Shown: positions 57,847 to 64,000 of the stretch, in pieces
Layout of the letters: each line of letters begins with the position of its first letter
How positions within the stretch are numbered: position 1 is the stretch's first letter
NCBI RefSeq assembly: GCF_004297875.1
Contig: NZ_SCSK01000004.1
Location: forward strand, 1-64,000
Origin: Pandoraea sp.
GTDB taxonomy: Bacteria; Pseudomonadota; Gammaproteobacteria; Burkholderiales; Burkholderiaceae
DNA: 64,000 bases
Direction: 5' to 3'
Position numbers and translations under genes: made by a program
The notes under the pieces: model-generated
What the model was told of the DNA's origin: nothing
The model's database searches: none
What the model saw: the letters and a program-made list of their open reading frames with translations, nothing else

Positions 57847-58694
57847 TGAAGCAGTTGATGAAGCGGCACCAGCAGCGCCAGCAACGCGGGTTCGTCGCGC
57901 TCGCCCTCATGATCTTGCTCGCGGGCTTCGTGGCGATGATCTTGACGGTCTTGACGCGCACCACCGCCCAGGCGGGCGTGGGTGCGCCGGGCGCTCCCGG
58001 CGCTTATCTGAGTTCAGCCGAGGTTGCGGTGCGCGCCTGGTATCGGCAGAACGCAGCGAGCATTGATAGCCCGGGGTTTGCGATGACCGGTCCGCAGATC
58101 CTCGCCGCCGCCGGCGTCATGCGCCAGTACGGCCTGCAAGCGGCCGTGAGCGACGAGCTGGGTCTGCCGTGTGCCGGGGGCGTGGACACGTGCGTGGCCT
58201 ACCGCACCATCGCGCTGTGGTTGCCGCCGGGCTCGGGGCCGGATACGACCGTGTTCGATCCGACCACCGGGAAGCTCACGCCGGCGGCGCACGTCACCTG
58301 GGCGGCCATCTCCGGCCAGTCGATCGAGCAGGCCGCGCTGTCTCAGTCGTTGCGGGCGCTGGGGGATCTCCAGACGGGTTTGCAAAGCTACTTCCTGACG
58401 CGCCAGCAGGACGACAGCACCGGCACCACCGACACCAACTGGTTTCGCGCGAGTCCGTGCGGCGTGGCGTCAAGCGCTCTGCCCTGCGTGGACACCTGGA
58501 CCGCTGGAGACCAGACCGGCATCCCGGCGCTGGCCGGCATCGATGCGCACCGTTTCTATGACGCCTGGGGCCAGCCGATCCATGTGTCGAATCTGCTCGA
58601 TTCCTCCTCGTCCGCCACCCCCTATTCGATGGCGCTGAAGACCGTCACCCCCTGGGGGACGACGATCGAGGTCGAAGCCGTCCAGCCTTTATGA
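57846..58694 (+). CDS. Prepilin-like minor pilin without Glu5
   Basis: A 282-residue protein whose N-terminus QQRG/FVALALMILLAGFVAMIL looks like a prepilin leader and helix, but position 5 of the mature form is Ala instead of Glu. That is typical of tip-located minor pilins such as GspK. The globular part has several cysteines (LPCAGGVDTC, SPCGVASSALPC). Its position after pilS could correspond to pilV, but I see no shufflon. Probably a pilus-tip protein or adhesin. Confidence 0.68.
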   Translation: MKQLMKRHQQRQQRGFVALALMILLAGFVAMILTVLTRTTAQAGVGAPGAPGAYLSSAEVAVRAWYRQNAASIDSPGFAMTGPQILAAAGVMRQYGLQAAVSDELGLPCAGGVDTCVAYRTIALWLPPGSGPDTTVFDPTTGKLTPAAHVTWAAISGQSIEQAALSQSLRALGDLQTGLQSYFLTRQQDDSTGTTDTNWFRASPCGVASSALPCVDTWTAGDQTGIPALAGIDAHRFYDAWGQPIHVSNLLDSSSSATPYSMALKTVTPWGTTIEVEAVQPL

Positions 58695-58701
58695 GTGAGC
58701 T

Positions 58702-59769
58702 ATGAGCCCTATGCAAATACTGCAAACGCTGATCGAGGACCTGTTGGCCAACAATGACGTGACCGACGTTCATCTGTGCGAGGGCGACGCGCCGCGTATC
58801 CGCGTCAAGCGTGACCTGGTGCTCACTGACCACCCGCCCATCGAGCCGGCGCCGCTGGCGGCATGGCTTGGCCAGCAGCGGCCGGGCGACGCTAAAGTCC
58901 AGGCGGTGCTGACGGGCAAGGTAGGCAACGCGAATTTTGCGAGCGCCGGCGCGCATGGACGCCTGCGCTGCAACGTCTACGCCGCGCGCGGCACGCTGCG
59001 GCTGGCGATCCGTCGCATTTATCGCGGCGACATCGGCTTCGAAGCGCTGGGCTTGCCGGCGAGCTTGCTGGATCTGGCCGATCAGCCGCGGGGTATCTTT
59101 CTGACGACCGGCCCGACCGGCTCGGGCAAGAGCACGACGCAAGCCGCGCTCATCCAGCATTTCAACCTCACCCGCCAGGGGCACATCCTGGAACTGGCCG
59201 ACCCGATCGAGTACGAACACGTGTCCGGGCAGTGTCTCATCACCCAGCGCGAGATCGGCACCGACGAGGTGAGTTTTGCGGCGGGCCTGCACGGGGCGCT
59301 GCGCGAGGATCTGAATATCCTGGTCGTCGGGGAGATGCGCGACCGGGAGACGGTCGAACTGGCGCTGCGCGCGGCCGAGACTGGGCATCTGGTGGTGGGC
59401 ACGCTCCACACGGCGGGCGCGGCCGCGAGCATCGAGCGCGTGGCGAGTCTCTTTGACGGCGCGGAGCGCGGCGCGGTGCTGAGCGTGCTGGCCACCACCA
59501 TGTGCGGGGTGGTCTCGCAGACGCTCATCCGCGGCATCGAGGGCCAGGTGGCGTTGGCCGCCGAAATCCTGGTGCCCACCACGTCGGTGCGCGCCAACAT
59601 CCGCAACGGCAATATCGTGGGCATCCGCCAGGACATGGAGACGGGCCAGCAGGACGGGCAGATCACCCTGCACCGCGCGCTCGCGGCCCTGTATCACGCG
59701 CGCCGGATCGAGCGCGAGGACGCGCTTTTTTATGCCACTGACCGGGACCGCCTGGAGCGCATGCTATGA
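58702..59769 (+). CDS. PilT-like pilus retraction ATPase
   Basis: A 355-residue ATPase of the PilT branch. Walker A TGPTGSGKST lies near 136-145, the Asp box reads LELADPIEYEH, Walker B LNILVVGEMRDRETVELAL, and the His box is AAETGHLVVGTLHT, all PilT-like. The C-terminal VRANIRNGNIVGIRQDMETG recalls the PilT AIRNLIRE helix region. It lacks zinc cysteines and the MshE domain, unlike PilQ. Not part of the R64 thin-pilus set, so its presence suggests an actively retracting pilus. Confidence 0.82.
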   Translation: MSPMQILQTLIEDLLANNDVTDVHLCEGDAPRIRVKRDLVLTDHPPIEPAPLAAWLGQQRPGDAKVQAVLTGKVGNANFASAGAHGRLRCNVYAARGTLRLAIRRIYRGDIGFEALGLPASLLDLADQPRGIFLTTGPTGSGKSTTQAALIQHFNLTRQGHILELADPIEYEHVSGQCLITQREIGTDEVSFAAGLHGALREDLNILVVGEMRDRETVELALRAAETGHLVVGTLHTAGAAASIERVASLFDGAERGAVLSVLATTMCGVVSQTLIRGIEGQVALAAEILVPTTSVRANIRNGNIVGIRQDMETGQQDGQITLHRALAALYHARRIEREDALFYATDRDRLERML

Positions 59770-60734
59770 AGCGCGCTCGATGTTTCTCTCCTCGCCAGCG
59801 CGGCTTCACGCTGCTGGAAATGCTCATCGCCATGGCCGTGCTGGCGATCATGCTGGCCGTCGCCTATCCCCTCTTTCAAAGCATGACCGATCTGTGGGGC
59901 AAGTACGAAACGAATAACCGCTTGGCCGACATCGAGCAGGCGGTGACTACCGCCTACCAGCAAGCCATGGTGACGGCGGAGGTGCCGACGAACACGGGCC
60001 GGGAACTGGTCTTGCCCACCGGCACGCTGGTGCAGACCGGCCCCAACGCGGCGGGCCGATGTTCGACGACGACGGCGGTCGCATTCACGCCGCTCTATCA
60101 ATATTTGAAGCAGGCACCGAACCTCGTGTGGCGCGACGGCTATGGACGGCCGGTGTGCGTGCTGATCACCCCCCAGCTCTCGTTCACGGATGACGGCGCG
60201 ACGCTCTACTACCACACGATCGCCATCGTCTCGGCGGGCCGGCACGGCAAGATGGCCGCCGGCACCAGCCTGTCGGACGCGGGCGTCCTGACCCTGGCAG
60301 GCGACAACCAGGCGGTGCTGATCAACGGGCGGCTCTTGGCGCTCGCGGCCCTGCAGGCGACCCAGGCGCAGATGGCCAAGGTCGCGGCCGCCTACGCCGC
60401 GTACTTCCAGAACCGCTATCTGGGCAACACGGCGCGCGATACCTCGATCGATTATTTCGCGAACGCCTGGGGCGACACGGGCTCGCCCATGCCCGCGCTG
60501 GGGGCCACGCCCCTGAACACCCCGTCGGTCGATCTGATGAGCCCGCTGGGGCTCTCCAGCACCGACATCACCGATGGCTGGGGGCAAGTCATGCAGCTCG
60601 ACAACGATTCGGATGCGGTGCGCAGCCCCAATAACAGCGCCGCAGCGATGACCACCCCGCCCTATACGGCGCGAATTACCACCACCTTGCCCGGCGGCCA
60701 GACGTATGCGCAGACCGTCATGGGCAGCTATTGA
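59766..60734 (+). CDS. Type IV prepilin-like protein, large minor pilin
   Basis: A 322-residue protein with a perfect prepilin N-terminus: PRQRG/FTLLEMLIAMAVLAIMLAVAY, Glu at position 5. The long C-terminal part is rich in Thr, Ala and Tyr with a cysteine pair (GRCSTT, GRPVCVL). Larger than the major pilin PilS, so probably a minor or tip pilin. It overlaps the PilT-like gene by four bases. Confidence 0.8.
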   Translation: MKRARCFSPRQRGFTLLEMLIAMAVLAIMLAVAYPLFQSMTDLWGKYETNNRLADIEQAVTTAYQQAMVTAEVPTNTGRELVLPTGTLVQTGPNAAGRCSTTTAVAFTPLYQYLKQAPNLVWRDGYGRPVCVLITPQLSFTDDGATLYYHTIAIVSAGRHGKMAAGTSLSDAGVLTLAGDNQAVLINGRLLALAALQATQAQMAKVAAAYAAYFQNRYLGNTARDTSIDYFANAWGDTGSPMPALGATPLNTPSVDLMSPLGLSSTDITDGWGQVMQLDNDSDAVRSPNNSAAAMTTPPYTARITTTLPGGQTYAQTVMGSY

Positions 60735-60758
60735 CATGATTGATCGAGGGGAGCCCCT

Positions 60759-61496
60759 ATGAAACGCACGATCCTTCTTCTGCTGGTTGGCGCGGCGACT
60801 GGCTCTGTGGCCGTCACGGCAAACGCGGCTGCACCGGCCAGCTCGACAAATGCTGCGACCCACTCGGCGAGCGCCACGCCCATTTCGGCGAGCGAGGTCG
60901 CGGCCGTCACCGCGCCGCTTAACCCGCTCACGGGCCAGCCGATTTCGGCGGAGACCTTGACGCGCATCCTCAAGGTCAAGACGCTGCAGGCCGACATCGC
61001 GGGCCAGGATTTGAGGCGCGTGCGCGCCGAGCGCCAAATGAACGGCCCCCTGCCGGGGAGCGCGGGGCCGGTGCCGCCGCCGGTGGCGCCCGCGGTGAAA
61101 GACAAAAGCAAAGGCAAACCGTATGGCAAACAGGGCAAGCCCACCGTCGCCCGCGCGCACTCGCTTGTGCCCTTGGCCGCCGTGAGCCCCGTGGCCGGCA
61201 TCCTGACGGAGCACGGGGTGCGCTACGCCCTCTTGCAAATCCACGGCCAGGGCAAGATGGCGCGCGTGGGTGACACCTTTATGGGGCACCACGTCGGCGC
61301 GATCACGGCCACCACGGTGACGCTCGACGGGCTGCGGTTCCGCCCGGACCAGGCGGTGTCGACCATCGCCGACGTCGAGCAGCCGTTGTCAGCGGCTACG
61401 GCGGCCACGGCTGGCGCGACTGCCGGCGGGCCACACCCGATCTATCCGCCGCTGCGCGGTCCCTTACCCCAGCTGTCCACTGTGCTCAATCGCTAA
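60759..61496 (+). CDS. pilP: PilP-like type IVb pilus biogenesis protein
   Basis: A 245-residue exported protein: signal peptide (to about 24, ANA/AA), Ala/Thr/Lys-rich linker, and a GspC/PilP-like homology domain LTEHGVRYALLQIHGQGKMARVGDTFMGHHVGAITATTVTLDG. Such domains link inner-membrane parts to the secretin. The gene is displaced to the end of the pilus cluster, whereas in R64 it lies between pilO and pilQ. Confidence 0.72.
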   Translation: MKRTILLLLVGAATGSVAVTANAAAPASSTNAATHSASATPISASEVAAVTAPLNPLTGQPISAETLTRILKVKTLQADIAGQDLRRVRAERQMNGPLPGSAGPVPPPVAPAVKDKSKGKPYGKQGKPTVARAHSLVPLAAVSPVAGILTEHGVRYALLQIHGQGKMARVGDTFMGHHVGAITATTVTLDGLRFRPDQAVSTIADVEQPLSAATAATAGATAGGPHPIYPPLRGPLPQLSTVLNR

Positions 61497-61508
61497 AAGG
61501 AGCTTGCC

Positions 61509-63047
61509 ATGCGATCCTGGATCTGCGCGCTTATTCTGCTCCTGGCCATCGCTCCCGCGGCCTCCGTAGCCGCTGACAACGGCGGCACCGGAGGTGCGGC
61601 GATCTTCGGTACCGCGCTGGAGGTTACCCAGGTGGTCAACCGCGTCACCAGCCCCACCTCGCAGGTGTCGGCCACGACCGGTCCCGTGGCCTACTCGCCC
61701 AGCGCGGGGTCGCTCGATCAGCAGGGCAACACCGCCGTGCCGGTGGCCGACACCACGGCGATTCCGGTGCTCACGTCCACGACCTACGGCAACGGCACGC
61801 TCTCACAGGCGCAGATCATCGCGCAGGCGACCACCTATATCGATGGCCAGGAAGAGCGTCTCGCGACGGACCTGTCGGCGTATCTGGCGAGCATCCATGC
61901 GGATCGCGCCTACTTCACTTACGACCAGGAGGTCATGCCCGTCGGGGCCGCGCATTCGATGCGCCTGGTCTGGACCTTCACCGTCGATTCATCGGGCACC
62001 GCCACCTACGCGGCGCCGCAGATCCTCGATACGGACCCGGTGATGGTCTATATGGTCTACACGCCCTCGGCGGTCGCGGCGGGCCTGCCCGCAGGCTGGG
62101 CCTACCCGAACGCCGGCGTGTTGCAGTACCAACTGCGCAATACGGCCGGCACCGCCCTGTCGACCTGGGTCTCGATCAATACCTACGGCGCCTTCGACGA
62201 GCCGCAAAGCGGTGGCGCCGCGGTAGATCCCGATGCCGGGCTCAAGTGTCTGATCGACAAAACATCGTCGAGCAGTTGCCCTCAGGGCTACCCCGACGCC
62301 AAGACGCTGATCGGCAGCCACGGCGCGATGTACGCGATCCTGGACTACGTGCGCATGGTGCAGCCCGAATACACGCAGCAGGAAAGCCCGCCCGGCTCCG
62401 GCCAGTACGTGCAGGTGCCGGTGATGTCGATGTCGGTCAACTCCCGCGTGTTCGACACCGATTATTGTTTGCTCTCCTATACCAACCAGGGCCAGTACGG
62501 CTACACGCTGCTCAACCAGACCGATCGTTACTACGTCCCGGCCAGCGGTGCCTACGCGCAGATCGGCAGCTACCAGGGCACCAGCATCTCGCCCACGCAG
62601 TCGTACAGCTTTACGCGCACCGATCTCACGGCGAGCCAGCAGGCGCTGGTCAGCACCCTCATCATCGACCCGACCAGTCCCATGGGCGCGTATTTGACGG
62701 CGGCCGACGTGCCAAACCTCGTGTATCTGGCACCGATCACGGAGAACCAGTGCATCCCGCCTCCGCCTCCGCCGCCACCTTGCACGTACAACGCGTCGAC
62801 CGATTACGTGATGATCTCGATGCCACCGGCCGGCTACTACACGTGGAATACGGAAGTCCAGGTGATGTCGGGCGGCACCATGGGTTATCGGTATGGGTTC
62901 GGCGATTACGACAATACGGCAGGCTGGGGCGTGAGCCAGGTCGACCAGGCGCTCAATCCCTTGGGCTATTACGTGGGCAACGCAGAGACCTCCTACGGTG
63001 ACTATCAATCGGGTTATACGACAACGCTCTACCAAGTCTGTAAATAG
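61509..63047 (+). CDS. Exported protein with TrbJ-like N-terminus, unknown function
   Basis: I do not recognise this 512-residue protein. It has a signal peptide (to about 22), then FGTALEVTQVVNRVTSPTSQ, which resembles the ATEVTQLLNHV signature of the VirB5/TrbJ protein in this operon. The rest is Tyr/Thr/Ser-rich and looks like an extracellular beta-rich protein. Eight prolines flanked by cysteines (C-IP8-C) occur near residue 418. KGAGC-type ribosome site AAAAGGAGCTT precedes the ATG at 61509. A surface or tip protein of the pilus/T4SS is the best guess. Confidence 0.6.
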   Translation: MRSWICALILLLAIAPAASVAADNGGTGGAAIFGTALEVTQVVNRVTSPTSQVSATTGPVAYSPSAGSLDQQGNTAVPVADTTAIPVLTSTTYGNGTLSQAQIIAQATTYIDGQEERLATDLSAYLASIHADRAYFTYDQEVMPVGAAHSMRLVWTFTVDSSGTATYAAPQILDTDPVMVYMVYTPSAVAAGLPAGWAYPNAGVLQYQLRNTAGTALSTWVSINTYGAFDEPQSGGAAVDPDAGLKCLIDKTSSSSCPQGYPDAKTLIGSHGAMYAILDYVRMVQPEYTQQESPPGSGQYVQVPVMSMSVNSRVFDTDYCLLSYTNQGQYGYTLLNQTDRYYVPASGAYAQIGSYQGTSISPTQSYSFTRTDLTASQQALVSTLIIDPTSPMGAYLTAADVPNLVYLAPITENQCIPPPPPPPPCTYNASTDYVMISMPPAGYYTWNTEVQVMSGGTMGYRYGFGDYDNTAGWGVSQVDQALNPLGYYVGNAETSYGDYQSGYTTTLYQVCK

Positions 63048-63055
63048 GAGGCATG

Positions 63056-64000
63056 ATGCGTCATGAACTGCGTCACACGCTGCGCCAAGCCGTTCACCTG
63101 CTCACCGCCGCGTGCTTTCTCGGCACCGCCGTGCTTCTCCCCGCCGCTTCGGCGCTGGCCGCCGCGGGCCAGTTCAATCCCACGTGGCACAGCCGCTATG
63201 TGGCCGATGGCACCGCTAATGTCGTCTATCCGGCCGATAACTGGCACGACATCGGCACGGCCCGGCAGTCGTCGTCCGGCACTTATGATTTTTCGATGAC
63301 GCAAGGCGAGCGGTGGATTGTCGATAACGACCCTGCCGCCGGCATCCTGGGGCTGAACTCGATCCAGGCCGGCAAGCTGCTGATCCAGGCCGCCGAGAAG
63401 CCGCCGATTGTTTTCGCACGCTACTTCCTCGAGGACGCCGAACTGCGCGTGCAGGCGTTTCGCGTCATTCGCACGCCCGATCACGTCGTGCACATGCAGA
63501 TGGCGGATTGGACGCCCTGGCACGGGGCGCTCTTCGTGCGCGACCGGTATTTCCTGTCCGCGGCGGAGAAGGACAATCCGTTCCTGCTGGGCAACGACCC
63601 GCTGCAGCGCTTCGGCAATCCGGCGATCCTCGCCCAAAGCCAGTACAACTGGCAGAACTACTGGCTGCGCACCGACCCGGTGTTTTACAACATTTCCTGG
63701 CCGGCCGCGCAGGTGGCCATTGGCCTCGCGATGGCGCATTTCCATTCGCTGATCGGTTTCATCTCGCTCCCGAAATTGAGCTTGCAGCAGACGGAGACCA
63801 CCAGCGGCAGCATCCTGCGCAAGACCGTGACGATCACCACGCGCGGCTACGCGACGCCGCAGTGGTATGTGGCCACGCCTCCCAGGGCACAGCCCTATGC
63901 GCAGACGGCCGAGATCTGCGCGGTGCAGGTTGCCTCCGGGGCGTCCTGTGACGACGTCGGGCACATGGTGCCCTCGGGCATTGCAGTGCAGCAGTGGCAA
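63056..64000 (+). CDS. Exported protein of unknown function, cut by window end
   Basis: The open frame runs off the window after about 315 residues. It begins with a signal peptide (LLTAACFLGTAVLLPAASALA/AA) and continues FNPTWHSRYVADGTANVVYPA and VVHMQMADWTPWHGALFVRDRY. I do not recognise the family. AGGAGG at 63046-63051 fits the ATG at 63056 (or 63053, one codon earlier). It directly follows the previous gene and is probably part of the same operon, so a surface or envelope role is likely. Confidence 0.6.
   Translation, partial: MRHELRHTLRQAVHLLTAACFLGTAVLLPAASALAAAGQFNPTWHSRYVADGTANVVYPADNWHDIGTARQSSSGTYDFSMTQGERWIVDNDPAAGILGLNSIQAGKLLIQAAEKPPIVFARYFLEDAELRVQAFRVIRTPDHVVHMQMADWTPWHGALFVRDRYFLSAAEKDNPFLLGNDPLQRFGNPAILAQSQYNWQNYWLRTDPVFYNISWPAAQVAIGLAMAHFHSLIGFISLPKLSLQQTETTSGSILRKTVTITTRGYATPQWYVATPPRAQPYAQTAEICAVQVASGASCDDVGHMVPSGIAVQQWQ

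Noticed and set aside
57846..58694. PilV with shufflon
   Set aside because: The gene is in a plausible place for pilV, but there are no inverted partial C-terminal cassettes or recombinase gene next to it.
31653..64000. Second dif copy marking the far end of an Xer-integrated element
   Set aside because: I looked for another ATTTAACATAA or TTATGTTAAAT-type arm to the right and found none in the window; it may lie beyond it, so the element type stays open.

Overview
The window is high-GC DNA from a beta-proteobacterium, most likely a member of the Burkholderiaceae. The grounds are gene content (a double-length UvrA-like protein under a LexA box, an AaeAB-type efflux operon with NodT, many LysR/MarR regulators, a trb-type conjugation operon) and codon use. 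No 16S rRNA, tRNA or species-diagnostic gene is present, so genus is not claimed.

Left part (1-31623), ordinary chromosome. At the edge an ExbB/TolQ-like gene is cut by foreign-looking DNA. Next to it is a TonB-dependent receptor. A MarR-headed efflux operon (marR, FUSC pump, DUF1656, HlyD, NodT) follows on the minus strand. A YbaK-type deacylase comes next, then the SOS-boxed giant UvrA. After it come an MHS-family transporter and an NMT1-type binding protein, divergent from a TctD/TctE-like two-component pair, then a UspA gene. A long minus-strand catabolic operon runs PotD-PotA-PotB-PotC-like transporter, D-amino-acid/opine-type oxidase in three parts (FAD subunit, 2Fe-2S subunit, FAD/BFD subunit) and RidA, with a LysR regulator divergent from it. 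A second LysR gene, a VOC protein and pxpB-pxpC end the segment.

Junction (31624-32400). A 28-bp dif-like Xer site lies just after pxpC. All twelve KOPS-like octamers I found by eye in the window point at it, so this is probably the replication terminus. Between it and the conjugation genes sit an orphan HigA-type antitoxin and the apparent C-terminal stump of its toxin.

Right part (32400-64000), a conjugation island that continues past the window. A minus-strand block holds a MOBH (TraI_2) relaxase, a TraD coupling ATPase, a DUF4400 membrane protein and an unknown gene. A 472-bp divergent promoter region carries two inverted copies of a 42-bp element and an intrinsic terminator. The plus-strand run is: lytic transglycosylase (VirB1-like), then VirB11, B2, B3, B4, B5, small protein, B6, B8, B9, B10 in trb order. 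Without a break it continues into an R64-like type IVb pilus locus: VirB9-TcpQ chimera, TcpQ protein, PilN secretin, PilO2, a GspM-like protein, PilQ ATPase, PilR, PilS pilin, a minor pilin, a PilT-like ATPase, a second pilin-like protein, PilP, and two unrecognised exported proteins. A higBA toxin-antitoxin pair and a small antisense membrane gene interrupt this run.

The most unusual thing here is the tight fusion of a conjugative type IV secretion system with a type IVb pilus. They lie in one co-directional operon and are joined at the protein level by a VirB9-domain/TcpQ-domain chimera.
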